64,000 bases of DNA from Protula sp. h YS-2021. Taxonomy: Eukaryota > Annelida > Polychaeta > Sabellida > Serpulidae. The first letter of the stretch is position 1; the number at the start of each line of letters is the position of its first letter. The stretch lies in assembly GCA_949752745.1 (NCBI GenBank), contig OX457027.1, positions 62,726,329 through 62,790,328 of the forward strand, written 5' to 3'. Of this stretch, positions 39,306-64,000 are shown in pieces. The position numbers and the translations under genes were made by a program. Under the pieces are notes generated by a model. The model ran no database searches, had not been told where the DNA came from, and saw nothing but the letters and a program-made list of their open reading frames with translations.

Positions 39306-39423
39306 TTGTCGACCTTTTTAGGCTCTGTTGCCATGGTTACACTGATTGACAGGTCGGGTTCATTGGCTTCATGTTGATTGACTCGGCCAAACCACTTTCG
39401 CTCCAGACAGCATCATCTCAGTA

Positions 39424-39665
39424 TGACGTCATGATGACGTCACACATGGTCGCGCCTATCCTAACGCTTATCATGACTTCCGGTCCAGACATGATGACGT
39501 CACTTCCGGTCCAGACAGCACTTCCGGTCTAGACAGCACTTCCGGTCCAGACATGATGACGTCACTTCCACTCCAGACAGCACTTCCGGTCCAGACAGCA
39601 CTTCCGGTCTAGACAGCACTTCCGGTCCAGACATGATGACGTCACTTCCAGACAGTATGACGTCA
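39424..39665 (-). promoter_or_regulatory. Array of CRE and ETS-CRE sites in the right repeat
   Basis: Six TGACGTCA palindromes are interspersed with CACTTCCGGTCC motifs (ETS-type on the minus strand). The fused TGACGTCACTTCCGGT is at 39495. Its order matches the left repeat apart from one changed block, so both ends could drive inward transcription under the same factors. Confidence 0.7.
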
Positions 39666-39699
39666 TCAAGTGACCCAGAACTCTTGTTTTCACCCTACT

Positions 39700-39705
39700 A
39701 CTTGA
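39700..39705. repeat. Polinton target-site duplication, right
   Basis: ACTTGA directly follows the last base of the element and matches 22008-22013 exactly. Confidence 0.93.
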
Positions 39706-42700
39706 CCAAAAGTACTCAGGCTATATTGCAGCCTGCCCAGCTTTCCAACACACATTGAAACACGACCGTTTATCTAATCCCTATTGATCCAATTTATCAC
39801 ACAGACGTTTGATGTGTGAATTCGCACCTATTTAAGAATTACTCTGAGTGCAGTTCAAGAAAATTATTTGAAACAAATTCCAAATATTACACCTTTTAAG
39901 GTTACTTCCATTTCTTCCCTGAAATTGGAGGGAAGAAAGTATTTCTTCCCTATGGGAAAAAACACGGCAAAAAACCATGGTTTTTTCCCTCCATGGAAGA
40001 AACATGCCAACCCTGCATTTCGTCTCCACATTTACCCTTTTTTCATGTATGGTCTCGCTAAATGTTTACTTCAGTGTCTTTTAAGATATACGAAAGGTCT
40101 ATCCATGTTGGCATATTCTGAGTATGGTCTCCCAAAGTCGTATTTTAGGGTTATATACGAGCAAAAATAACCGATGAACATTTGGTCCCCCTGTTTACTT
40201 ACTTTTATATTAGGTCTCTCTTAGTGGTATCTTTGTATCTTTTCAACGGAAATTTTTGTCATATTCACTTTGTTTTATCACAATGGGTTCTTGAGGTCTG
40301 TTGGAAGCTTCATATCGATCTTTACTGGATTGCTCTCGTTCAGCCAAGAAACGGAATACTGAAATTTGCCTTTCAGGGTTACGAGGCGGTGAACTTTACC
40401 TTGTTTCTGCTCTTTCCATGCCATTCCCCTCTCTACACAAACTTAAAGATATGACGTTGTCGTTTTATTGGAAATAAACCATGTCAATGTCGCTGAGAAG
40501 AATCACTTTTTCATTCTTTTGCCTTTGCTTTGGGTGCTGTGACCTCTCAGATTGGGGCTTTCACGATGTTAACATTGTCAATAAACACATCAGCACATTT
40601 TTACCCAATTTGCATTGGAAACAAACGTTTTGAGTCTTATATACTGCGACCGGGGTTCAAACGAGAGACTCCAAACTGCCCAGAACGACAAAATAACAAC
40701 ATCTGTAAACTCTCTGTTGAATGTTGACAAAAAAAAAGATCGCACACAAAATGTACCAATATTACGGAGTCTTCCTGGTCTTACGAGTCGAGTATTAATT
40801 AACACTTGACAAGCCTTTGGCTTGCAAGTGTTATATGAATTTCTGCGAGCAAAATTCGTCTTTTTTTTTCTTCTTTACACTTTTTCCGATTTTTTGTGTC
40901 TTCTTCTTCTCTGAGACTATGGGCCCTATGACCATGAAACTTGGAACTTACGAAGAGCTTCATCTGAACATGTGCATGTCACTTTTTATTTTCGTCTTTG
41001 ATTTCGTTTTCCTTGTTAAAACGCCATGTGAAAAGATTGTATTTTTTGCAAGCATATGCGTAGCATTTAACGACAGCACAAATTACACATTACAGAAATT
41101 GCTTAGTGAGCTTTGTGTGAGCTCTCACTGCGTAAATAGATAGCAAGGAGTATGCCTGCCTGATCAGTCAATAAAACTTAAAGTCAACAACAACCAAACA
41201 CTACTCGGCTTAAAAGACGTATTCAAGCTATGTTGTTTGCAATATGTTATTCAAGAAATAACCCATTAAAGGAAGTATTTTTGCGTTTTAATTTTTGTCA
41301 AGTGTTTAACATTTCGCTAGCGGAATGAGCTTCTAGTTGATATTGATTGTTACGGTGCAGTTGTGACACTGATTTCATACTACACCAGCAGTCTATAACA
41401 AAATTTTGTGCTAGGTAGCACAACAAATTTACTCCTCTCAAAAACCACTAAAACCGGAAGTTTCAAACCGAAATTGCAACCACCCTCCCCATCTCAATGA
41501 GTTCTTTCATATCATATATAAAACTTGTAAATCCAGAGCCTGGTTCCTGAGATATCCCCTGTACTTAAAACAAGCAAATTTTTAAATGTAAAATCTATCA
41601 AAAACATTTCAAACAAACTCGAAACCAATCTCACGGTGCTCCTCACGACAAGATCCCTCTAGATCCAAAGCTGCTCGTCGTGATCCTATCGCGCTTTGTA
41701 ATAAATCCATCACATCACTAGTTTCGCACAAAGTTAGCTCGTGCCAAAAGCTCATTCTCTACTTAATACATAAGAAAGGGAAGAGACTGCTCGGTATTCT
41801 GACAACGCACACATATTTAAGATATTAGAATTAAACACAGTGGAGCGTAAACTACATGAAACACACACTCTATCATCTTTCAACCACTATACCACATCAA
41901 CCAGTAATACAATAACACAAGTGGGCTCCAAGTGTCATTCTGGCGAACATCAAGTTACTTAAACAGACACATAAGTTATCGAAAGAACATATGGATTGAG
42001 TTACCCTATTGTTACAGAACTGACACAATATTACCTTAACGGGGTGAGAGAGACGTTAAACTACTCAGTCTATCAAGCAATCATGACGCTGATATATATT
42101 TCTCATCGATTTTCTGTTGTCCTTCACTATCAAATGAGTGATTTTTAACATGTTTTTTTTTTAATTATTATTTTTAGAAGATGAGTACCCATCCTAAAGT
42201 ACGCTACATCATGTATATAAATGAAAAAAAAACAATTTTCAGGCCACCTTATCTTTTTGCCAGTCTTTTGGCCTTGAGATCCAAACTTATTTCTGTGGCG
42301 ATACGAAAGGAATTTTGTTTTTCTGCGAAGTAGATTTTCTGAAAGCTTTAGGATGGGTAAACAAGAGATTTTATGTGCGGTATCACTCATTTTGAAAGGT
42401 AGCCATATAATTAAGGAGACTAAGACTTGGTTTTTAAAACCTAAAATTTCTTGCACTAACACGAACGAATGCTATCGTGTTCCTTAACATGTATGTGTTA
42501 TTTTATTTAAAATCTTTTCTGTTGCAAGATCTCGTCAGTTAAGACTCAGCTAAGTCTGTAAGACTGTACTAAAGTTCCATTGTTAAAAATCAGTTGTAGA
42601 AAGTTGTTTACGGAGCTTCTAAAATAGATTTTTGTAATTTGCAGAAAAAAACTAAGTGAAAGAAAACATGATTGAAGATACCTTGGACTTCTTTGTGTAT

Positions 42701-42988
42701 CAAAATCAGCTTGTTGTATGTTGTGATGACTGTTACTTTTGTAACAAAATAATATGGCTATTGGTTGAAACAAGAAATATGTTTTCGTAGCCATCGTTAG
42801 GACGTACGCAAAAAATTTGCCAATTTTCTAAACCTTTCCCAGGTACGCCAAAAGTTACGTTAACATGGGGTTGAACATTAGCTCACGCACTTGAAATGTA
42901 TGATCCCTTAGGCATATAATAAAAGTAATGTCATTACACGTATCTGGGTTGAAGTATTACTATTTTATCGTTCCAGAAGTTGGACGAA
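39706..42988. other. Intergenic region, repeats only
   Basis: No conserved coding sequence was recognised. 39880-40160 shares 'gaagaaagtatttcttccct' and 'gtcgtattttagggttatat' motifs with 17760-17990. A dispersed repeat occupies 40797-41335. The remainder, up to the first exon of the SET gene, is A/T-rich unique-looking DNA that should include that gene's promoter. Confidence 0.65.
40797..41335 (+). repeat. Dispersed repeat C with AACACTTGACAA ends
   Basis: It begins at TTAACACTTGACAAGCC and ends at GTCAAGTGTTTAACATTTCG, so AACACTTGACAA appears inverted at both ends. An inverted relative lies at about 60518-61040, sharing 'gggccctatgaccatgaaact'-type text. There is no coding capacity; it may be a non-autonomous DNA element. 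Confidence 0.55.
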
Positions 42989-57912
<14,924 letters not shown>

Positions 57913-60900
57913 TGGAACACTTGTCTTAAAAGTACCCAGTCTTTCAAGTTTGTGACAGTTGATCTGTGATATTCTTAGCGTTCTTGCCAGTGAACTCTTG
58001 TTGGCTCTTGCTATTGATCGCTGAGTGACGTGTGTGCATGAGACACAGAAAGTTTGCATCAGAGCCGTTGTTTGCTGATGCGGCTCTCATGTATGAATAG
58101 TCAAGGGGAGGCTGTTCTTGGGGTGTGTCGGTTTGAGCTGAGCTCGGTAAGGTTCGGTTGGCAAAACGTTCGGTTCGGTTTTTTATTTTGCACCGACCGG
58201 ACTAAGGTCAAAAGGTGCATAATGTTTTTAACTTGTCTCTGCCAGGGTGTGTGTTACGAATGACATAAGTTCCAATTGGCGGATTCAATCAAAGCTGGTA
58301 TATGGCTTCTATACAATATGTTCTAGAGCTGAGTCCACGGTCACACTGATACTTTAAAATTTAATAATTTTACTTACATCTTATTAAAAAAAAGCGTGAC
58401 ACTGGAAACGTTGGCCGGAGTATCTGTTTTCCAACGGGCACATTTCCAGTATATATATTATATATTAACGCCCATGCGGGTCCATAAGTTTATGCCTGGC
58501 ACATATATCGTCGCTACGCAAATGCGTAGGCAGCAGCATGTCATTTTATGGCAGTGTAACCCCTTTTTGGCAACCTGCCAACGACCACATAATTCCTTCA
58601 TCACTTTTTAAATGCCTGTCTTTGAGTAAGGTATTGAATCTAAAAAACAACCAAACCGAACTGAAATTTTGGAATTCGGTTTTTGTTCTCACCCAACAGA
58701 GAAAATTTGCTCGGATTTCGCTCAAACCGGCACACCCCTACTCTTCTTATATATGAATTTTGAGCATATTATCGACTGTGATAGCGTACTTTAACGTTTC
58801 ATTTATTTGTGAACCCCTAATGCCAGACTTAAGTAGACCATGCTCGAGAAAAGAAAGTAGGGAGACCTCATGTATATTCTCTAGATAAAAACATTTCTTG
58901 GCATACTCAACGGTTTGCTTGTGAACGAGTGTGACATTGTTCCTTCCTAATGTAAAGCCCCATAAGTAATTATGAAAACTGTAAAATAAAAGATAATATG
59001 TAAGTTCTCCTGATGTACCATAAATGAGTATGGCATATCTCAGTCACATCAACAGTGTATAGATTTCATAGTATTCATGCATTTCTGTTTAATCTGTGTT
59101 TACTTTTGTGTGTTATTTCAGTAAGGGGCTATCCATATATTACCTACGTGAAGAGAGGGGGTCTAGCCCTGTGCGTACGCTAATGTTGATCTCCATATTG
59201 ACGTCACATTTTCAGCCCTCAGCCAATATGTTATTTGTCTGTCCGTCCACTTTTTTGTCGGACGATATCTCGAAAACTCTTCATCAGATCTTCACCAAAC
59301 CCCACAGGAAGAAAGTATATAGGGTCTATATGTGTTACGAGTGGTTCGATTTGTCACGTGACCGTTTCACTTTAAACTTTTTCTTATCCGGGCGATATCT
59401 GAAAAAGGTAACCCGCCCACAGTGATGTAACTGCTATTGGCTGAGGGCTCTGCATCTGAGATGCCTATGTTTTTACGTACGGGGGTAGGGGTGTCAAAAG
59501 TTGGCAAATATAAGAGGCCTTCCATTTAGTACGTACGCAAAAATTTACCCGTTTTTATCCCCCTTCCCTCCACGCATCAATTGTGACGTCATTTTGAAGT
59601 TTAATATAAGCGTACGCACACTATAAGACTTCCTCCCCCCTCTTTGCTTACTAAATGGATTTCTCCTGAATAGAGCTCTTCCAAACATTTTAATTGTTAA
59701 AGAGTGTGAGGTGAACGAGGGATTGTGCTTGTCTCACTACCTGACACCAGTTGCTTTTTACATTATTTTGACCTGCTGTCTGGTGACTGAGTAAGCATCC
59801 CAAAACATTCTGTTGACACAGCCAGGTCATGAGAATTGCTTTATTAGCCCTCTGCCACGTAGTACGGGGCAAGTTACTACAGCTGTATTGGATTTGGGTT
59901 CGTCCGTCTGTCAACATTTGGAATGAGGAGTCGTTTCTGCTACTAATCACGAGAAATACAAGGGGATTCCATTCCAGCTTTGCATAAGGATAGAACATAT
60001 GTTGTGGTTGTGCACCTGGGTATCTTGAATGCGTTTTTGGGAATGCGTCAAAAATCACACTTTTTGCATAATAAGTGTATTACAATCTTAGGATTGGACT
60101 CCCGCGGGAGACTCACAGGCATGCATAAGGAGTTTTTGTCCATCAACAGTACCTTCGACGGCTTTTGTTACGAGATACCGGAAGAGCTGGGAAAACATAG
60201 CTCCGACTTTTCATTTATATAGCCAAAATTAGGGTCGAAACTTAGCCATTTTATTTGAAAGTAATGCATGCATACAAACTTGACTTATTAACTATGTCAC
60301 ACTGTGTTTATGCTATAAAACGTGCGAAGAGCGAGAGGATTTGCAGAGTTCGTGTGCTTTTGTTGTTTTTAATATTTCTTGCTTATGTGCCTGTATTAGG
60401 GTTAGGGTTAAAGGTAAATAACAACCAATGTGTCATTGCTTCATTGTTGAAAACTATCTGTGTGAAACACAAATAAAAACAGTACATCATATTTCACTTC
60501 TTGTGTAACTAGAGTCGCGTTTCGCTAGCGAAATGTTAAACACTTGACAAAAATTAAAACACAAAAAAACTTTCTTCAATGGGTTTGTTCTTGAACTCCA
60601 TAGGTTCATAACTTAATACCAGCTAAATATATTAGCAAACAACGCAGCTTGAATACGTCTTATAAGCCGAGTAGTGTTTGCTTTCTGTTGACTTAAGGTT
60701 TGAATGACTGATCAGGCATACGCTGTGTTATCTGTTTACTCAGTGAGAGCTCGCACAAAGCTGACCAACTGTGTGGTGTTCTGTGCTATACGTTACATGC
60801 TGCGCATTTACTTGCAGAAAATACACTCTTTTCACATGGCGTTTTAAGAAAGAAAACGAAATCAAAGACGAAAATAAAAAGTGCCATGCACATGTTCAGA

Positions 60901-61080
60901 TCAAGCTTTTCATAAGTCCCAAGTTTCATGGTCGTAGGGCCCATAGTGTCAGAGAAGAAGAACACACAAAAAATCGGGTTAAAAAAATCGAGTTAAACTC
61001 GCTATGCAGTAAACAACAAAGCTTTATGCAAATAAGAAGAACCCCACCTACAACTCAGTTTTTGGATAAGATTTTTCTCG
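57913..61080. other. Region downstream of the SET gene, repeats only
   Basis: No conserved gene was recognised. About 59130-59430 contains 'tgtccgtccac' and 'cgatatct' text related in inverse orientation to 62300-62640. About 59503-59666 has GTACGTACGCAAAAATTT-type ends resembling 56690-56825. 60518-61040 is an inverted copy of dispersed repeat C. Confidence 0.6.
60518..61040 (-). repeat. Dispersed repeat C, inverted copy
   Basis: It starts at TTTCGCTAGCGAAATGTTAA followed by CACTTGACAAAAATT. It also shares 'ttcatggtcgtagggcccat' and 'gagaagaagaacacac' with the reverse complement of 40797-41335. No gene is present. Confidence 0.6.
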
Positions 61081-61084
61081 CTTC

Positions 61085-62252
61085 CATGAAAGAGGCCCTA
61101 CCGTAATACCTCCATTTGGAGCCAGGGTTCAGTCTCACCTTGATAACGCTGACATCACCATAGAGTCAATTGCAAAATACAGAGTGCCAAAACTACCACA
61201 GTGGAAACTCACCAAACCTGTGGTACTAAAGAAACTTTCGGTCTATGCAAAGGAAACAACTAGCCCCTTTCTATTTCGATCAAAATTTGCTCAAGGATGA
61301 ATTTAAAGACTATCATTTCGTCTACACGGACGGCTCAAAGCTCGACAACAAATCGGCTGCTTCCGTTGTAACTGAAAATAACACCTTGAAAACAAGACTT
61401 CCAAATGGTTCCACTATTTTCTCAGCCGAAATTAAAGCTCTACATCTCGCTATCCAGATAGTGAAGATTAGTCGATACAAAAAGTTTGTTATGCGTGGAC
61501 TCTATGTCCGTACTCCCATCAATTGAAAACCTACAAATATCAAACCCACTTATCCTTGACCTTCTGGAAAGGTATGACGAGGCCACCAAAGCTGGCAAAG
61601 ACATAGTGTTCTGCTGGGTTCCAAGTAACGTGGGTATCCAAGGAAACGAGATAACCGACAAAGCCGCAAAAGAGGCTCTAAATGATAATTGTATCGATAT
61701 GCTCATACCAGCCTCCGATTTTAAATACCACATCACAAGATACACAAAAAGATTGTGGCAAGAAATATTGAACAAACCAACAAACAAGCTGTATCAAACA
61801 AAACCTTTAGTCGGACAAAAAAACCCGCCACTTAACAGTGTGCGAGATGAAATGGTTTATCATAGAGCCAGTATAGGACATACATATATCACCCACAAAT
61901 ATCTGTTAAGAGGCGAGCCGGCACCCGATTGTGTCGGCTGACAGGAACCTTACACCGTTAAACATATCTTAATAGACTGTACCCGCTCACGTCATTTCAG
62001 AGCTGACTCCTTGAGGCAGCTCTTTGATGAAGTAGAACCTAGCAAATTTATACAATTTTTAAAAGAAATCAACCTGTATCAGTATTTCTAGTCGTTGTTT
62101 ACTTTATGAATTTAGAATATACATGGTTTTAGCTTACTTTGATTTTAGCTTGTAGCATTGTCTTCTAGTCACTTATTACTGACATGTTCTGACACAATGT
62201 AACCCGCTAAGGTCGGTCGTGTCGTTAAACAAATCATTTAACTAACTAACTC
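61085..62252 (+). pseudogene. LINE (non-LTR retrotransposon) 3' end with RNase H domain, decayed
   Basis: Frame-shifted coding remnants encode an RNase H domain: VYTDGSK (Asp), AEIKALHLAI (Glu), CVDSMSVL (Asp) and GNEITDKAAKEA (Asp). The last is preceded by VFCWVPSNVGIQ. This arrangement is typical of I/Jockey-clade LINEs. Breaks occur near 61235 and 61487, and the reverse transcriptase is missing (5' truncated). The 3' tail CCGCTAAGGTCGGTCGTGTC then GTTAAACAAATC ends in a TAAC microsatellite, a usual LINE terminus. Confidence 0.85.
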
Positions 62253-64000
62253 ACTGTGATCCATTTACTCTTTTGAAATACTGCCCGGACAAAAACAATA
62301 TACAAGGTGCAACCTTTGGAGCGACGGTCCTTGCACATCTACACTATATATACTTTCTTCCTGTAAGTATGGTTAAGATCCGATGAATAGTTGAGATAAC
62401 CCCCGGACAAGAAAAGTTTAAAGTGCGACTTTCGGACAGATGAATGAACGTGGGACAAATTGAATCCTCCGTTGCACATCTGCACTATATATACTCCTTC
62501 CTGCAAGGTTTTGTGAAGCTCCGACAAATAGTTTGAGATATCGACCGGACAAAAAAGTTTACGGACAGACAGACAGATGGACAGACGGACGGACAGACCG
62601 ATAGCAATGCTCAGCCAACATTGGCTGAAAGCTAACAATGGTAGTGGCTTGATCAGTTCGACATCAGGGGGTAGCACCCAGCCCATTGCAATAAATATAT
62701 GGCGTCTGGCATCCAGTCAACAATTTTACTTCACTGTATTATCACTGTTACTTAATACCAGACACACACTGATGTCATTGTATGATGTCACTGAGCCAAA
62801 TTGTCATAATGTACCATTGGGTAGAGAAACACAAGGTCCCAGCACTGATAACTCCTGATGGTCGAACAATACACGCTCGTCATTGCATCCCGTTCTCATG
62901 ACATGTCTTCGGCACCCTCATGTTGCGATGAAGTAACTTGACGTTGTTCTTTGTCAGGCATTGCCGCCGTCTCTGGGCCGGGCCGTTTTACCTCGAAATT
63001 AGACCTACAAAATGGAAATAAACAGCCTGCAACCCCAGGAAGGTAGAAGGCCTTCCAGAGGCTGCAGTGAGTAAAGGCAAGGTCACACACAGCAGCTGTT
63101 TAACGCCATCCAACTTGTACTCGTCTCTGCCTTACTCGAAACTCTACTACAAAACTGCTTCAAGCAAGAACAACTGGTTCACACCGAGACCTTCGTCCGA
63201 TGACTTCCAACTCTCGGTGCCTCTAAGGATTTTGATTGATTGATTGATTGATTTGTTTAACGACACCGGCAACCCGTTAGGGTCATATTGTGTCTTTTCT
63301 GTTATTATAGGAAGACTCAGTTGAAACTAAAATCAATTAAAATAGACGTTTGTTGTGGTGGAGGATGCGTCCGCTTCGTGGAAATGCAGAAAAGCGCCCG
63401 TTGGTGCAGTCGTTTCCTTTCAGGTGTTAAGAAGTGGTGAATAGTCGAGTGAACTCATTGGGAAACTGTTGACGTGTCGCATTGGGTATACTGAGTGACA
63501 GGCCCGTGCCGATCGGTTTAGAATTTGGAGGGATCGTAGTGTAGTGAACACGTTGGTACTAGTTTCAAGTTCGTTTGAAGTCCTTTCGATAGATTTTGTG
63601 CCATTTGAAAATTTACTTATATATCAAGTATATCGGGTATCTTCGGAAGTCGGCGACGAAATTTTAAGCTTCACAGAGCGTTGCGTAAAGCGAGTCAAGA
63701 TTGTGCATATGGCAATGTTTTTGTGTTTGGAACTTTTCATTTTGTCGGTTTTTCAGACGAGGGAAATTTTTGTGCTATCTATCACAAACTTTTCATGTAG
63801 TTTTCAAGTATTTAAAAATTCTGCAGATTAGAACCGATAGTGCAACTTTGTAAAGGACTTCGTGATCGTTTTGAAAACATCACTTTTTGGTCGCTACGTT
63901 ACTTGCAAGGTATGTTTTTGGGCAGCTATTTTTTCATTGGTTCATGCATTAGGCGGGAAGCTCTTTGATTGGCTGCATTTTTAATTAGCGGCGGCTGTTC
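62253..64000. other. Right edge: repeats, no gene recognised
   Basis: 62300-62640 is a repeat with GACAGACAGACAGATGGACAG simple sequence. 63232-63295 is a fragment of LINE tail on the minus strand (GATT microsatellite then TGTTTAACGACACCGGCAAC). The last 600 bp contains an open frame at 63544-63831 without a recognisable family. No confident exon was found. Confidence 0.6.
63232..63295 (-). repeat. Short LINE 3' tail fragment
   Basis: Read on the minus strand, 'aacgggttgccggtgtcgtt' followed by AAACAAATCAATCAATCAATC matches the terminus of the LINE at 62205-62252 in order. It is a severely 5'-truncated insertion of a related LINE. Confidence 0.6.

Larger units (their letters stand above)
22014..39699. 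mobile_element. Complete Polinton/Maverick element
   Basis: A self-synthesising, virus-like DNA transposon of 17,686 bp. Both termini read AGTAGGGTGAAAAC inward; 5'-AG ends and 6-bp target duplications are family hallmarks. All core genes are open: DNA polymerase B, retroviral-type integrase, A32-type packaging ATPase, adenain-type protease, major capsid protein and penton-like minor capsid protein. No frameshift was seen in a core gene. Plus-strand genes fill 22.66-28.56 kb and minus-strand genes 28.95-38.62 kb, converging at an A/T-rich junction. Intact ORFs, matching terminal repeats and a perfect target duplication imply recent insertion. It may be an active element or an integrated virus able to form particles. 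Confidence 0.97.
38605..39699 (-). repeat. Polinton right terminal inverted repeat, expanded by a tandem array
   Basis: The outer 385 bp mirror the left end. Inward are six units of a 72-87 bp tandem repeat absent from the left end (38833-39305), then GGGGGTCGGTACATAG units shared with the left end, then the promoter segment. Six TGACGTCA palindromes lie at 39424, 39435, 39495, 39557, 39637 and 39658. Confidence 0.9.

Noticed and set aside
59096..59425. 109-residue ORF with a hydrophobic start
   Set aside because: The region is a multi-copy repeat related in inverse orientation to 62300-62640.
63544..63831. 95-residue ORF near the right edge
   Set aside because: No known domain, no splice or codon evidence; not reported as a gene.

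Overview
The window is animal genomic DNA. It holds spliceosomal genes with GT-AG introns, dense repeat-filled introns, LINE and pogo/Tigger-type remnants, MITEs and microsatellites. Repeat style and gene content suggest a marine invertebrate, perhaps a mollusc or other lophotrochozoan; this placement is an inference and weak.

Layout. (1) 63-8627, minus strand: eight exons of mevalonate diphosphate decarboxylase (MVD). The gene runs off the left edge, and its 5.9 kb first intron is full of repeats. (2) 8.6-14.6 kb: no gene seen; MITEs and a pogo-like element nested inside another. (3) 14638 to about 21993: a nearly perfect 3.68 kb tandem duplication without a recognisable gene. (4) 22014-39699: a complete Polinton/Maverick (virus-like, adenovirus-related DNA transposon), 17,686 bp, with long inverted repeats and a perfect 6-bp target duplication (ACTTGA). 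(5) 42989-57912, plus strand: a 15-exon host gene of about 1796 residues whose exon phases all fit. It joins a KMT5A-like SET domain, a long repeat region, a C2H2 finger, a tyrosine-recombinase-like domain and a C-terminal conserved module. (6) 58-64 kb: repeats, including a decayed RNase H-bearing LINE 3' end.

The Polinton appears intact. On the plus strand it carries a small left-end gene, a protein-primed-type DNA polymerase B and four small genes that share a PC4-like (single-stranded DNA-binding) module. On the minus strand, from the right end inward, come two CARD-like death-fold genes, accessory genes, a NADAR-domain gene, the chromodomain integrase, packaging ATPase, small virion-type proteins, penton-like and double-jelly-roll capsid proteins and the adenain-type protease. 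Replication genes (plus) and structural genes (minus) converge on an A/T-rich tandem-repeat junction at 28.56-28.95 kb. TATA boxes precede several genes and help choose start codons. Many minus-strand genes overlap by exactly ATGA, suggesting polycistronic mRNAs.

The most interesting material is the Polinton accessory set: a multi-copy PC4-like family, a NADAR gene, tandem CARD-like genes, a three-member unknown family (one member spliced), and terminal repeats packed with ETS-CRE composite sites. Together they look like a host-interaction and transcription-control module in a virus-like element. The SET plus tyrosine-recombinase host gene is the second item of interest.
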